Source: Acinetobacter sp. ANC 3832
Lineage (GTDB): Bacteria > Pseudomonadota > Gammaproteobacteria > Pseudomonadales > Moraxellaceae
Length of the DNA stretch: 64,000 bases
Direction of reading: 5' to 3'
Assembly (NCBI RefSeq): GCF_002135415.1
Contig: NZ_NEGJ01000001.1
Location: 186,001-250,000 of the forward strand
Shown here in pieces: positions 9,506 through 19,399 of the stretch. A model generated the notes under the pieces. It saw only the letters and a program-made list of their open reading frames with translations. It did no database searches and was not told the DNA's origin. The stretch's first letter is position 1. Each line of letters begins with the position of its first letter. Position numbers and translations under genes: made by a program.

Positions 9506-9597
9506 TTGAATGACTTTTTATTAATTTGGTTAACGATTTAGACTATCATTTGATGGTTCCAACTTATCCATAGCCTCCAAATATATGTTTTAACTAT

Positions 9598-9625
9598 AAA
9601 AAAATAAGCCCTCAATAAAGGGCTT
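9598..9625 (-). terminator. Terminator of the hydratase-dehydrogenase-aldolase operon
   Basis: AAGCCCT and AGGGCTT form a seven-base stem (9606-9625). An A-run at 9598-9604 becomes a T-run on the minus strand. It is placed 40 bases after the aldolase stop and may also serve the ABM-fold gene from the other side. Confidence 0.8.
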
Positions 9626-9666
9626 ACTTGATTCAAAATCATTTTATATAAAAATAATTTTGAATA

Positions 9667-10686
9667 TTAAACGCTGGCTTGTTTCGCTTTAGACATGGTT
9701 AATGCTAAATCTTCAATCATGTCTTCCTGACCGCCAACCGTGCCACGGCGACCCAATTCCATCAAGATATCCCGTGCTGATACGCCATATTTCGCTTCGG
9801 CACGTTTTGCAAACAATAAGAATGAAGAATAAACACCTGCATAACCTAAAGTTGCAGCATCACGGTCTGCACGAATAGGATTCAGCATCATTGGAATCAC
9901 AAGATCTTCGGCAACATCCTGAACTTTAAACAAGTCCACACCTGTTTCCATTTGCATACGGTTTGCAACCGCAATAAACAGTTCAAGTGGTGTATTACCT
10001 GCGCCAGCACCTAAGCCTGCTGCAGCCAAATCGACACGAATTGCACCTGCTTGAACGGCTGCAACTGTATTGGCGACGCCCATACCTAAGTTATGGTGAC
10101 CATGGAAACCAATTTCGATATCTGAAGCTAAGCTTTGACGTAAAGTCTCAACTCGAGCGGTGACATCATGCGGCAACATATACCCTGCTGAATCTGTCAC
10201 ATAAATACAGTTCGCACCATAAGACACCATTTTATTGGCTTCTTCTAGCAGCTTCTCTGGTGTCGCCATATGCGCCATCATTAAAAAGCCAACCGTATCC
10301 ATACCCAATTTTCGTGCAGCAGTAATGTGCTGTTCAGAAACGTCTGCTTCTGTTGAATGCGTTGCAACACGAATGGTCGATACACCAATCTCATGCGCCA
10401 TGTGCAAATGATCAACCGTACCAATCCCAGGGATAAGCAATGCCGAGATTTTGGCATTTTTCATACGAGGAACAACAGCAGATAAGTATTCTTCATCTGT
10501 CGCAGCAGCAAAACCATAGTTTACAGATGCACCACCAAGGCCATCACCATGTGTTACCTCAATTAAAGGTACGCCTGCATCATCAAGTGCCGTTGAAATG
10601 GCAATCATTTGCTCTACAGTGGTTTGATGGCGCTGTGGATGCATACCATCACGTAAAGTCATATCGTGAACAATAATCTTAGACAT
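9667..10686 (-). CDS. mhpE: 4-hydroxy-2-oxovalerate aldolase
   Basis: A class II, divalent-metal aldolase that splits 4-hydroxy-2-oxovalerate into pyruvate and acetaldehyde. It normally forms a complex with acylating acetaldehyde dehydrogenase so that the aldehyde is channelled. It has 339 residues from the ATG at 10686, which has a clear AAGGAGCA upstream; the longer frame starting at 10728 would overlap the preceding gene. Visible motifs are [14 protein letters not shown] at the N-terminus (catalytic Arg and metal Asp) and the metal-binding [12 protein letters not shown] near residue 200. The upstream gene stops ten bases before this start, so the two are co-translated. Confidence 0.95.
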   Translation of the reverse strand: MSKIIVHDMTLRDGMHPQRHQTTVEQMIAISTALDDAGVPLIEVTHGDGLGGASVNYGFAAATDEEYLSAVVPRMKNAKISALLIPGIGTVDHLHMAHEIGVSTIRVATHSTEADVSEQHITAARKLGMDTVGFLMMAHMATPEKLLEEANKMVSYGANCIYVTDSAGYMLPHDVTARVETLRQSLASDIEIGFHGHHNLGMGVANTVAAVQAGAIRVDLAAAGLGAGAGNTPLELFIAVANRMQMETGVDLFKVQDVAEDLVIPMMLNPIRADRDAATLGYAGVYSSFLLFAKRAEAKYGVSARDILMELGRRGTVGGQEDMIEDLALTMSKAKQASV

Positions 10687-10696
10687 GGTCTGCTCC

Positions 10697-11605
10697 TTAG
10701 GCTTCAGCTTTCGCTGTTTGATTGGCAATTAAACGCTCTGCAAACATTTCTGCAGTACGTGCAGCAGCAGCAGTCATAATGTCAAGGTTACCTGCATATT
10801 TAGGCAAGTAATCCCCTAGACCTTCAACTTCCATAAACACTGAAACACGGTTGCCATCAAAAACAGGACCATTTACAAGTTTATAACCTGGTACATATTT
10901 CTGAACTTCAATGATCATGGCATTGACTGATGCAATAATCGCGGCTTGATCTGGCTCGCCTTCAACCAAACAATGCACTGTATCACGCATCATCAATGGT
11001 GGCTCGGCAGGGTTAATAATGATGATCGCTTTACCTTGTTTTGCACCACCAACCTGCTCAATTGCACCTGCAGTCGTACGAGTAAACTCATCAATATTTT
11101 TACGTGTCCCTGGACCCACCGATTTGGTTGATACGGTGGCAATAATTTCACCATAGCTCACAGGTTGAATTCGTGAAATAGCAGCAACCATTGGAATGGT
11201 TGCCTGACCACCACAAGTCACCATATTTACATTCGGTAATTCACCTTGTTCAAGCAATGCTTCAAGATTTACTGGTGGTACACAGAAAGGACCAATCGCA
11301 GCAGGCGTTAAGTCAATCATTTGTACGCCAAGCTCATTCAGCTTACGGCTATTTTCAGCATGGACATATGCAGACGTTGCATCAAAAGCAATCTGAATAT
11401 TATCTTCCAGTACGTGTGGCAATAAGCCATCCACACCTTCTGCTGTAGTTTTTAAACCCATTTTTTCAGCACGTGCCAAACCTTCAGAGATTGGATCAAT
11501 CCCCACCATCCATACTGGTTCTAACCATTCGCTACGTTGAAGTTTGTAAAGTAAATCTGTTCCGATATTACCCGGACCAATCAATGCACATCTAATCTTT
11601 TTCAT
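10697..11605 (-). CDS. mhpF: Acetaldehyde dehydrogenase (acylating)
   Basis: Converts acetaldehyde, NAD and CoA to acetyl-CoA; partner of the aldolase encoded next. It has 302 residues. The nucleotide-binding loop is [11 protein letters not shown] at residues 10-20, and the catalytic cysteine is in [11 protein letters not shown] near residue 130. Length is normal for the MhpF/DmpF/BphJ group. It lies between the hydratase gene (38-base gap) and the aldolase gene (10-base gap), the standard operon order. Confidence 0.95.
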   Translation of the reverse strand: MKKIRCALIGPGNIGTDLLYKLQRSEWLEPVWMVGIDPISEGLARAEKMGLKTTAEGVDGLLPHVLEDNIQIAFDATSAYVHAENSRKLNELGVQMIDLTPAAIGPFCVPPVNLEALLEQGELPNVNMVTCGGQATIPMVAAISRIQPVSYGEIIATVSTKSVGPGTRKNIDEFTRTTAGAIEQVGGAKQGKAIIIINPAEPPLMMRDTVHCLVEGEPDQAAIIASVNAMIIEVQKYVPGYKLVNGPVFDGNRVSVFMEVEGLGDYLPKYAGNLDIMTAAAARTAEMFAERLIANQTAKAEA

Positions 11606-11643
11606 GAATGTACTCTCTAAAATTCTGATTTCTACAAAAAGCC

Positions 11644-12465
11644 TTACTCAGCAACAACAGCTGCAGCGAAAGCTGCAGTGACTGAGCCAAAGCCTTCAAT
11701 TTCAACTTTAAATTCATCACCTGGGTGTGCGACCACCATTGGGCCAAGCGCACCTGTTAAAATGATGTCACCAGCTAAAAGTGGGCGTCCACGACGTACC
11801 ATTTCATCTGCTAACCAAACTGCGGCATTGAGTGGATTTGCCAAACACGCTTTACCAACACCTTGAGACACGACCTCTTCACCACGTGTCATGGTCATTT
11901 TGCAATTGACTAGATCAAGATTTTCAAGCTTTACGGGTTGAGAACCTAAAACATAGGCTGCTGATGATGCGTTATCTGCAACGGTATCAATCAACGAAAT
12001 TTTCCAATTTTCGATACGACTATCGACTACTTCCACAGCAGGCAAGGCATATTCAGTTGCGCTGATGATGTCTGCGTAGGTATGTTTTTCTTGGGTTAAA
12101 TCTTTATTGATGATTAAGGCGATTTCAGCTTCAACTTTAGGTTGAATGAGTAAACCAGCAGGAATGGCTTCACCATCACCATATGCCATGTCAGCGAAAA
12201 GCATACCGAAATCAGGTTGATCCACACCAAGTTGAGCTTGAACGACTTTTGACGTTAAACCAATTTTACGTCCAACTAAACGTCGTCCTTCTTTGAGCGC
12301 TCGTTGGGTATTTAATTCTTGCGCTGCATATGCAATATCAACATCTGCACTTTCACCCCCTAATTGTGGGCGAATCGGTGCAATCGCAGTTTGAGTTAGC
12401 TCGGCTTCTCTCAGGGCTAAAGCAACTGATTCAACGCTTGTTTCAACAACAGCAGAATTCGACAT
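11644..12465 (-). CDS. 2-oxopent-4-enoate hydratase (MhpD/DmpE-type)
   Basis: Adds water to 2-hydroxypenta-2,4-dienoate to give 4-hydroxy-2-oxovalerate, the substrate of the aldolase two genes on. From the ATG at 12465 (AAGGAAAC upstream) it is 273 residues. The family core is visible: [33 protein letters not shown] with the metal-binding glutamates, then [11 protein letters not shown]. The related 2-oxo-3-hexenedioate decarboxylases share this fold, so the exact substrate is inferred from the two neighbours. First gene of a three-gene operon; no regulator or ring-cleavage gene lies upstream. Confidence 0.88.
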   Translation of the reverse strand: MSNSAVVETSVESVALALREAELTQTAIAPIRPQLGGESADVDIAYAAQELNTQRALKEGRRLVGRKIGLTSKVVQAQLGVDQPDFGMLFADMAYGDGEAIPAGLLIQPKVEAEIALIINKDLTQEKHTYADIISATEYALPAVEVVDSRIENWKISLIDTVADNASSAAYVLGSQPVKLENLDLVNCKMTMTRGEEVVSQGVGKACLANPLNAAVWLADEMVRRGRPLLAGDIILTGALGPMVVAHPGDEFKVEIEGFGSVTAAFAAAVVAE

Positions 12466-13092
12466 CAATGTTTCCTTAAACTGCAAAAATGGACTTATAC
12501 CGTTTTAGATGAAAATGACTGACTCAGATTTAAATACTCATATTTTGAAATTAAGATTTAAAAACACTTATTGATCCAATCAATCAGGATGGTCAAACGT
12601 TCTCTGATCATTAAGATCATCTATAAAACGCGTATGCCTATAAACAGTTTAAGAATCGGGAAAATGGCGGTTTTATGCCAATACTTATTTTATTTTTTAC
12701 AATCGTTAGAACCTATAAATTGTTTTAATTTTTTTGATCAAAATAAATAGCTTAAAAAAATGAAATAGAAATACACCTAAATCACTCGGAATTCAGCTTT
12801 TGTAGATGTGAGTAAAAACGATCATCTACGACTAAAAGATAATAAGCGTGAAGGATATTAGACAGCTTGTATGAGTACTCATAAACGTTTTGATTTTTAT
12901 ATTTAAAGAGAAATTAAAAAGCTTTTTCTAAATGTTCAGCCAAACGTTACGCAGCAATAGATAAAGTTACTCATGAATGATGCTTAATTAATAGAGTCAT
13001 CGAATCGTATGGCTTAGATTATATTTTCTTATTATTCACCATTAAGTTTAAGGCGTATATCCATATACGCCTTGAAACGTCATTCGCTTTGA
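12466..13092. other. Gene-free stretch upstream of the catabolic operon
   Basis: About 630 AT-rich bases with no ORF that I can support on either strand. It must contain the promoter of the minus-strand operon. TGATC-ATTAA-GATCA at 12605-12619 is a small inverted repeat that could be an operator. I looked for a sigma-54 type promoter and did not find a convincing one. The hairpin at 13050-13073 belongs to the next gene. Confidence 0.5.
13050..13073 (-). terminator. Stem-loop after the HAD phosphatase gene
   Basis: AAGGCGTATAT and ATATACGCCTT are perfect 11-base arms with a two-base loop, about 20 bases after the stop. The following minus-strand sequence is not a strong T-run. Confidence 0.6.
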
Positions 13093-13761
13093 TTAAGCGA
13101 CATCAGAAGCATTGACTTGCTGATTTAAAAACTGGTGTAAAGCAGGTACATCCTCAACAATTACTAGTGGATTGAATTGCTGTAAAGTTGCAAGCGTATG
13201 TACACCATAACTCACCCCGACTCTTGGCATTGCAATATTTCGCGCCATTTCCAAATCGTAAGAAGTGTCACCGACCATAATCGCATTCTCAGCTTTGACA
13301 CCTGTAAACTCTAGAATTTCAGCGAGCATCAATGGATCAGGCTTAGACTTCGTTTCACTGGCTGCACGTGTAATTTCAAACAGTTCCATACTTTGAGTCT
13401 GATTCAAAACCCGATCTAAACCACGACGGCTTTTACCTGTCGCCACAGCAAGTTTTACACCCTGCGCTTTTAAATCAGTTAACATTTCTGAAACGCCTGC
13501 AAACCAACGATCATCTTTGGAATGTTCAACATAATGATCGCCGTAGCATTTTAAAATATCAGCATGTAGCTCAGGTACAGTTGAAAATAAAACGTGTGCA
13601 ACCTCAGGTAAACCTAAACCAATAATACTTTTAGCATCCGCTTCTGTCAGGGGTTGATCAAACTGTTTTGCAGCAAACATTAAGCTCGCGACAATTTGTC
13701 CGACTGAATCAAATAGTGTTCCATCCCAATCGAAAACAATCAGTTCCACAGGTTTTTGCAT
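13093..13761 (-). CDS. HAD-superfamily phosphatase, phosphoglycolate-phosphatase-like
   Basis: A 222-residue cytoplasmic HAD-IA hydrolase. Motif I is DWDGTLFDS (nucleophile near D10), motif II is the threonine in VATGKSRRG, and motifs III/IV are KPDPLM and MVGDTSYDLEMA. The alpha-helical cap lies at about residues 15-80. It resembles Gph and could remove 2-phosphoglycolate, but the substrate range in this branch is wide and the name is an inference. It follows rluC in the same direction after about 230 bases that include a small repeat, so it is probably a separate unit. Confidence 0.88.
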   Translation of the reverse strand: MQKPVELIVFDWDGTLFDSVGQIVASLMFAAKQFDQPLTEADAKSIIGLGLPEVAHVLFSTVPELHADILKCYGDHYVEHSKDDRWFAGVSEMLTDLKAQGVKLAVATGKSRRGLDRVLNQTQSMELFEITRAASETKSKPDPLMLAEILEFTGVKAENAIMVGDTSYDLEMARNIAMPRVGVSYGVHTLATLQQFNPLVIVEDVPALHQFLNQQVNASDVA

Positions 13762-13888
13762 GATAACTCCAAGATTTGATTCAACTCATCCCCTTTTCTT
13801 TGAGAAGATGAGAAGCACTGCTTTGCAAGAGAGAAGTTTTATATTGATATCAATCTTCCCGAGTACCACTTTATTAAAAATGTGTGTC

Positions 13889-13909
13889 CCCTCCTTTATC
13901 AAAGGAGGG
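13889..13909. repeat. REP-like GC-rich palindrome
   Basis: CCCTCCTTT-ATC-AAAGGAGGG is a perfect nine-base-arm palindrome, followed by TTAGGAAGGATT. It stands out as purine/pyrimidine-skewed, relatively GC-rich sequence between two minus-strand genes. Palindromes of this form often occur in many copies as REP elements; only one copy is in this window, so that is an inference. Confidence 0.4.
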
Positions 13910-13942
13910 TTAGGAAGGATTAAATGATTAGATGAAAATCAC

Positions 13943-13974
13943 AATTTATCCCCGTCCAAGAATAGGGATAAATT
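13943..13974 (-). terminator. Stem-loop after rluC
   Basis: AATTTATCCC and GGGATAAATT pair over ten bases around a 12-base loop, about 20 bases after the rluC stop. Confidence 0.6.
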
Positions 13975-13993
13975 TAAAATTAATATGGCACCA

Positions 13994-14974
13994 TTATTCA
14001 TCCAAATTCGTCGGTGTATCTTTGTCTTTCTTTTGCGCACGAAGTTGAGCAATCAAACTTTGCATATCTTCAGGCATCGGCGCTTCAATCACAGGATAGC
14101 CTGGAATTTCTAAACGCATCGCATGTAGACACAAACGACGTGCTTTTGGCCCACGATATTCAGTTTCATGACCATATTTATCATCACCAATCAGTGGATG
14201 ACCAATACTCAAACCATGCACACGAATTTGATGGGTACGGCCTGAAAGTGGCGATGCATAAACCAATGTCGCATGCATAAAACGCTCTTGCACATTCCAC
14301 TGGGTTTTTGACTCTTTGCCTTCTGATGACACACGTACACGACGCTCACCATTGGATAACTCATAACGGTGCAATGGCTGATCAATCAATTGACGATCTA
14401 AACTCACTTGCCCTTTAGTAATCGCAGCGTAGGTTTTTTTAATCTTATGTTCACGTAAAAAATCTTGTAGCGCTTTTAGCGTACTACGTTTTTTAGACAC
14501 CATCACCAAACCGGAGGTATCTCGGTCAATACGATGAATCAGTTCTAAATATTTCTTCCCCGTTGCCGCACGTAAACCTTCAATCAAACCATACGCTACA
14601 CCACTACCACCGTGCACAGCGATGCCTGAAGGTTTATTCACCACCAATAAACCTTCGTCTTCATAGATGACTCGGCTTAATAAACTTTGTGCGACCTTGT
14701 CTGAAACAGGCGCAGCTTCTTCCTTTTGCTCAAAGAAAATCGGCGCAACACGAATTTGATCACCAATGGCTAATTTGGTTTCAGCTTTAATGCGCTTTTT
14801 ATTTACACGAACTTGACCTTCACGAATCAAACGATAAATACGACTTTTTGGTACACCTTTTAGACGACTAAACAAAAAATTATCAATACGTTGACCCGAT
14901 TGATATTCATCAACTTCAAACCAAGTGACACTCAGCCATTCTTGCGTAGAATTCATACAGTTACTATGACCCAA
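13994..14974 (-). CDS. rluC: 23S rRNA pseudouridine synthase RluC
   Basis: Isomerises uridines 955, 2504 and 2580 of 23S rRNA. It has 326 residues. An S4 RNA-binding domain at about residues 22-85 (QRIDNFLFSRLKGVPKSRIYR) is followed by the catalytic RluA-type domain, with the essential aspartate in HRIDRDTSGLV and the RTHQIRVH motif. Two starts are possible, ATG 14974 or ATG 14956; neither has a strong ribosome binding site. Divergent from rne across about 800 bases, the arrangement also seen in E. coli. Confidence 0.95.
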   Translation of the reverse strand: MGHSNCMNSTQEWLSVTWFEVDEYQSGQRIDNFLFSRLKGVPKSRIYRLIREGQVRVNKKRIKAETKLAIGDQIRVAPIFFEQKEEAAPVSDKVAQSLLSRVIYEDEGLLVVNKPSGIAVHGGSGVAYGLIEGLRAATGKKYLELIHRIDRDTSGLVMVSKKRSTLKALQDFLREHKIKKTYAAITKGQVSLDRQLIDQPLHRYELSNGERRVRVSSEGKESKTQWNVQERFMHATLVYASPLSGRTHQIRVHGLSIGHPLIGDDKYGHETEYRGPKARRLCLHAMRLEIPGYPVIEAPMPEDMQSLIAQLRAQKKDKDTPTNLDE

Positions 14975-15773
14975 TAAAAACGAAATTTGATTAAAAACTG
15001 ATCATTTAGACTATACTTTTCATACAAAATAGCAGTATAGCCCATAGGCAGATGATGCAAGGTTTGCTATAGTCAGCGCACGGATACCACCGTAAGTGAA
15101 CTTTATTCGCGTTATTTCAAAAACTTTTAAAACAAAACTTTTTTGAAATACCAAACTCAATGAGTTGTTCACCAAAAGCTCGGAATGGTCCCAAAAGAAT
15201 ATGCCGACGCCGAAGGCTTTATTATATCGGCAAAAAGACAAACTGTTGCGTTTAATTGTGCTTCATGTACAAAAATCAGTTTGTTTAAAAATATATGTCG
15301 CCAAACTGGTAGTTATCCAGCGGTTGGTTTTTAAACATAAACTGATACACATCAGACAAGTCGCTTATGAGTGTAATTCAGGACTTAAGTGTTTGAGGCA
15401 TTGGAACTGCACAATTTGTAAAGATACGATGATAATTCCGTATCAAGGCGCGCTCTACAAATAGAGAGTTGCCCTTCGAGCAATGTGACAGTGAAAGACG
15501 ATGAAATTCAGTCATCCAATGCACCACTTTCAAGTACCAGTGAAAACTCAAAGACTTTAATGATTTAATGATAAGTTGAATAGTTAAAGCAGTATTGCCA
15601 ACATCAATACAACGACTCAAACCCAAACCCTATTTCAAAACATAGGTGACAGGTAAATCGCTTAAAACATGTTGATGTATCCATGATTTAAGTTTTGATT
15701 CGCAAAAGTAGGATGTTCGCTTCACTAGAAATAAGCGAGTTGTTGGTGTGGATCACTATTAGGTGTTACCCCC
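14975..15773 (+). promoter_or_regulatory. Long leader upstream of rne, candidate autoregulatory 5-prime UTR
   Basis: About 800 bases between the divergent rluC and rne starts with no credible ORF. It contains several possible hairpins: GCCGA...TCGGC (about 15201-15231), GATACG...CGTATC (about 15423-15445), and CTCTA-CAAA-TAGAG just after. In E. coli a 361-base rne leader with conserved hairpins lets RNase E control its own mRNA; the same job is inferred here from length and position only. TATACT at 15013-15018 is a possible minus-10 for a rightward promoter. Confidence 0.5.
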
Positions 15774-18700
15774 ATGAAACGTATGTTGATTAATGCAACC
15801 CATGCCGAAGAAGTTCGCGTTGCACTCATCACTGGTCACCGTCTTTACGATTTTGATTTAGAGAATCGTACTCGTGAACAAAAGAAAGCCAATATCTATA
15901 AAGGTCACGTGACTCGCGTTGAACCTTCTTTAGAAGCAGTATTTGTAGAATACGGTGCAGGTCGTCAAGGTTTCTTGTCGATGCGCGAAATTGCCAATAC
16001 TTACTACAAAGCTGACCCTCGTCAAACGTCAAACATTCGTGAACTCATCACTGAAGGCACTGAACTTCTTGTTCAAGTTGAAAAAGAAGAACGTGGCAAC
16101 AAAGGTGCTGCACTTTCGACTTACATCTCTTTAGCAGGTCGTTATTTGGTTCTTATGCCAAACAACCCTAAAGGTGGTGGTATTAGCCGTCAAATTTCAG
16201 GTTCAGTTCGTGAAGAATTGAAAGAAATGTTGGCAACATTAAATACCCCTCGTGGTATGAGCGTCATTGTTCGTACAGCGGGTATCGGTCGCTCAAAAGA
16301 AGAATTACAACTCGACTTACAACACTTGTTAGACCTTTGGACACAAATCCAAAGCACAGCAAGTTCAGGTCCATCTCCCATGTTGGTTCACCAAGAAGCA
16401 GGTGTTGTAACACGTGCTATTCGTGACTATTTACGTGATGATGTTGCAGAAATCTTAATTGATAATGAACAAGCTTATGGCGAAGCATATAACTTCGTTA
16501 AAGCAGTCATGCCAAGCCAATTAGACAAATTAAAAACCTATACTTTAAATGAGCCATTGTTTGCTCACTTTGGTATCGAAAGCCAAATTCAAACGGCTTA
16601 TGAACGTGAAGTTAAACTTCCTGCTGGGGGTTCAATTGTTATTGATCAAACTGAAGCTTTGGTTTCAATCGATATTAACTCTGCAAAATCGACTCGTGGC
16701 CATGATGTCGAAGAAACTGCTTTAAGTACCAACTTAGAAGCTGCTGAAGAAATTGCACGTCAATTACGTTTACGTGATATTGGTGGCTTGGTTGTTATCG
16801 ATTTCATCGACATGACCAAAGAACGCAACCAACGTATGGTTGAAGCAAAACTTCGTGAAGCAACTCAAAGTGACCGTGCACGTATTCAATTCGGTCAATT
16901 GTCACGTTTTGGCTTAATGGAAATGAGCCGTCAACGTTTACGCCCTTCATTAGAAGAAGCCACTGGTTATGTGTGCCCACGCTGCCATGGCACAGGCATG
17001 GTTCGTGACTTACGCTCTCTTTCTCTTTCAATTATGCGTAAAGTGGAAGAGATTGCATTACGTGAACGTCAAGGTGAAGTTCAAGTTGAAGTTCCTGTAG
17101 AAATTGCAGCGTTCTTATTAAACGAAAAACGTCATAGTCTTGTTTACTTAGAACAAACTTCAAATGTACGTGTGACTGTATTACCACATCCACATTTAGA
17201 AACGCCACATTACGAAATTTCGTTTAATCCAGAAGGTTTTGCGCCAACAAGCTATGAACGTACTGAAGCAACACGTTTAAGCGAAAAAGAATTGGGTTAC
17301 GAATCTTCTGAATGGCATTTAGAAGAAGAACATACGCACCCCGTTGCAAATTCTGCTCAAAATAATAAGCAACAGAAAAAGCAACAACCTGCTCAACAGC
17401 AAAATGTTCAGCAACCTGTGCCTCAAGCTCAAGTGGCTGTGCCATCTTCTAGCCCATGTGCATGGTTAGAAAATTTGTTTGTTCAAAAACAAGCTGCGAC
17501 TGTAGATCAATCACGTACTGCAAATAATGCTGCGGCTGCGATTGAACAAATGATTAATGGTGGTGCTGTAAGCCGTGGTCAAATGGGTCAAGTGGCAACA
17601 CCTGCACCTGTCCGTACCGAAGTTGCTCCTGCTGTTGTTGAAACGAATAATGCTTATATCGCCAATACTTCTGCGCCTAAACCAGAAGCACGTGATTATG
17701 CTGATCGTAACGCTGAGAAAGATGATAAATCTCAGCGTACCAACAATAGCAACAACAAAAAGCGTAATAACAATAACAACAAGCACAAAGAACAGCGTGA
17801 ACCTGTACAAGAGCCTATACAGCATCAAGTACATGAAGAAGTTGTGCAAATCTCTCGTCAAGAGCAACGTCAGGAACAGCGTGAGCAAAAACAACGCCAA
17901 CCTAGACCGCCACGCAATGAGCAACGTCAAGAACAACGTGAGCAACCGTTCGAAGCTCAACAAGTTGAACAGCAAGCTGTGCCACGTCGTGACCGCAACA
18001 GCCAACGCCCACAACGCCCAAATCGTCACCGCGATCAAAGCGTGTTGAATGAGCCTGCTCAAGAACAAGCAGCGGTTACTCCTGTTCAAGCTCAACAACA
18101 ACGTCAAGCTGAAAACACACAACAGATTAAAGTTGATGTGATTGATGTGCCCCGTCATGAAGCAATGACGACTGCACTTGTTGTCAATATCGATCAAGCG
18201 CAAAGCGAAATTATGGCATTGAACAAAGCTGTTCAACCTGCTCCAGTGCAGCAAAAACAAGCTGAACCTGTTGTAACGCCAGTTGCTATTCAAGCACCTG
18301 TTGAAAAAGCAGAAAAAGTGCAAATTGCTCCTGCGGTTCATGCACCAGTAGAAAAACAAGTTGAGTCACAACAACCTGTTAAACGTGCAAGCAATGATCC
18401 ACGTCAAAACCGTCGCCAACAACGTGAAGCTGCTAAAGCAAAAGTAACAGCACCGAAGTTAACGCCATCACAAGTACCAACTTTGTCTCAGTACACTGTA
18501 GGAAGCTTAATTCGTCATGTTTATGGTGAAGATTGTTCAGTGTTAATTGAGCAATTTGGCTTAATTCCAACATTCAACCGTGCATTATTAAAATTCACGG
18601 AAGAGTTTGCAGCAACATTAACAGTTGATGCTGTGGCTGAAGAAGCTGAGCAAAAACCTGTTACACGTGATGTTGTTGTGACTCAGGTTAAACATGAAGT

Positions 18701-19193
18701 AGAACCTGCACCAGTGTTAGCTTTAACACCGCCAGAGTCTGTTTCAGACAACCGTGTTGCAAATGACCCACGTGAACGTCGTCGTTTAGCAAAACAAGCG
18801 GCTGAGCAAGCATTTGAGCAATCAAAGCATGCACCAACAGAAGCAACAAGCACAACTGAAGTGAAAGCAGAAGAAGCTCCTGTAGAAGCAACGACAACAA
18901 CTCTTAACGTTGAAGAAGCTAAAATAGAAGCACCTGTTGCTGTTGAAACAGAAGTTCATGTCGTTGCAGAGCCCGTTGTTGAAAGTAATGTGACTGAAGT
19001 TGCCATTGCTGCACCGACAAAAGAAGAAGTGAAAGCGGCTAAAATCGCTGCCAAAGCTGAAGCTCAACAAGATTTAGCTTTAGAAACAGCAGCTAAAGAT
19101 GAAGCCAACGACCTTGTGGACACAGATGATAAACCTGCCCGTCCTCGTCGTCCTCGTGGTCGCCCTCCAAAAAAAGCGACTCCGGCTGAATAA
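15774..19193 (+). CDS. rne: Ribonuclease E
   Basis: The main endoribonuclease of mRNA decay and of rRNA and tRNA processing, and scaffold of the degradosome. It has 1139 residues. The conserved catalytic half covers about 1-510: an S1 domain ([19 protein letters not shown]), the magnesium-binding aspartates in [13 protein letters not shown] and VVIDFIDM, and the zinc-link CPRCHGTG near residue 400. The C-terminal half is low-complexity, rich in Gln, Asn, Arg, Glu and Val. Possible short motifs there are an amphipathic [12 protein letters not shown] near 560-571 (where the E. coli membrane anchor lies), two NDPR motifs (about 874 and 997), and an AT-hook-like PRGRP at 1127-1131. A strong terminator follows. 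Confidence 0.97.
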   Translation: MKRMLINATHAEEVRVALITGHRLYDFDLENRTREQKKANIYKGHVTRVEPSLEAVFVEYGAGRQGFLSMREIANTYYKADPRQTSNIRELITEGTELLVQVEKEERGNKGAALSTYISLAGRYLVLMPNNPKGGGISRQISGSVREELKEMLATLNTPRGMSVIVRTAGIGRSKEELQLDLQHLLDLWTQIQSTASSGPSPMLVHQEAGVVTRAIRDYLRDDVAEILIDNEQAYGEAYNFVKAVMPSQLDKLKTYTLNEPLFAHFGIESQIQTAYEREVKLPAGGSIVIDQTEALVSIDINSAKSTRGHDVEETALSTNLEAAEEIARQLRLRDIGGLVVIDFIDMTKERNQRMVEAKLREATQSDRARIQFGQLSRFGLMEMSRQRLRPSLEEATGYVCPRCHGTGMVRDLRSLSLSIMRKVEEIALRERQGEVQVEVPVEIAAFLLNEKRHSLVYLEQTSNVRVTVLPHPHLETPHYEISFNPEGFAPTSYERTEATRLSEKELGYESSEWHLEEEHTHPVANSAQNNKQQKKQQPAQQQNVQQPVPQAQVAVPSSSPCAWLENLFVQKQAATVDQSRTANNAAAAIEQMINGGAVSRGQMGQVATPAPVRTEVAPAVVETNNAYIANTSAPKPEARDYADRNAEKDDKSQRTNNSNNKKRNNNNNKHKEQREPVQEPIQHQVHEEVVQISRQEQRQEQREQKQRQPRPPRNEQRQEQREQPFEAQQVEQQAVPRRDRNSQRPQRPNRHRDQSVLNEPAQEQAAVTPVQAQQQRQAENTQQIKVDVIDVPRHEAMTTALVVNIDQAQSEIMALNKAVQPAPVQQKQAEPVVTPVAIQAPVEKAEKVQIAPAVHAPVEKQVESQQPVKRASNDPRQNRRQQREAAKAKVTAPKLTPSQVPTLSQYTVGSLIRHVYGEDCSVLIEQFGLIPTFNRALLKFTEEFAATLTVDAVAEEAEQKPVTRDVVVTQVKHEVEPAPVLALTPPESVSDNRVANDPRERRRLAKQAAEQAFEQSKHAPTEATSTTEVKAEEAPVEATTTTLNVEEAKIEAPVAVETEVHVVAEPVVESNVTEVAIAAPTKEEVKAAKIAAKAEAQQDLALETAAKDEANDLVDTDDKPARPRRPRGRPPKKATPAE

Positions 19194-19217
19194 CTGACAT
19201 AACTTCAGCCAAATAAT

Positions 19218-19251
19218 AAAAACCCAGTCATTTCGATGACTGGGTTTTTTT
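19218..19251 (+). terminator. Intrinsic terminator of rne
   Basis: AAAACCCAGTCA-TTTCGA-TGACTGGGTTTT gives a 12-base stem and runs straight into a T-run, 25 bases after the rne stop. Confidence 0.95.
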
Positions 19252-19399
19252 GATATGTTAATAAGATTTTTTAAATACTTTTGTCAAATTAGGTTGATTG
19301 CACTAGACCTAAGACTATAAAAAGACAACTGTAAGAATGGCTGCAAAATATATTGCGAACAAATAGATTTATTGGACTACGAAAAAGAATAGGATGAAT

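Noticed and set aside
12466..13092. Possible sigma-54 promoter upstream of the catabolic triad (TTGGCATAAAACCGCCA on the minus strand)
   Set aside because: The GG and GC elements are not at the required spacing, and no activator gene or binding site pair is present.
17511..18359. A 282-residue open frame on the minus strand inside rne
   Set aside because: It is opposite the Gln/Asn/Arg-rich tail of RNase E; the biased codons there remove stops from the other strand. It has no ribosome binding site and a composition of Leu, Arg and Ser typical of antisense frames.
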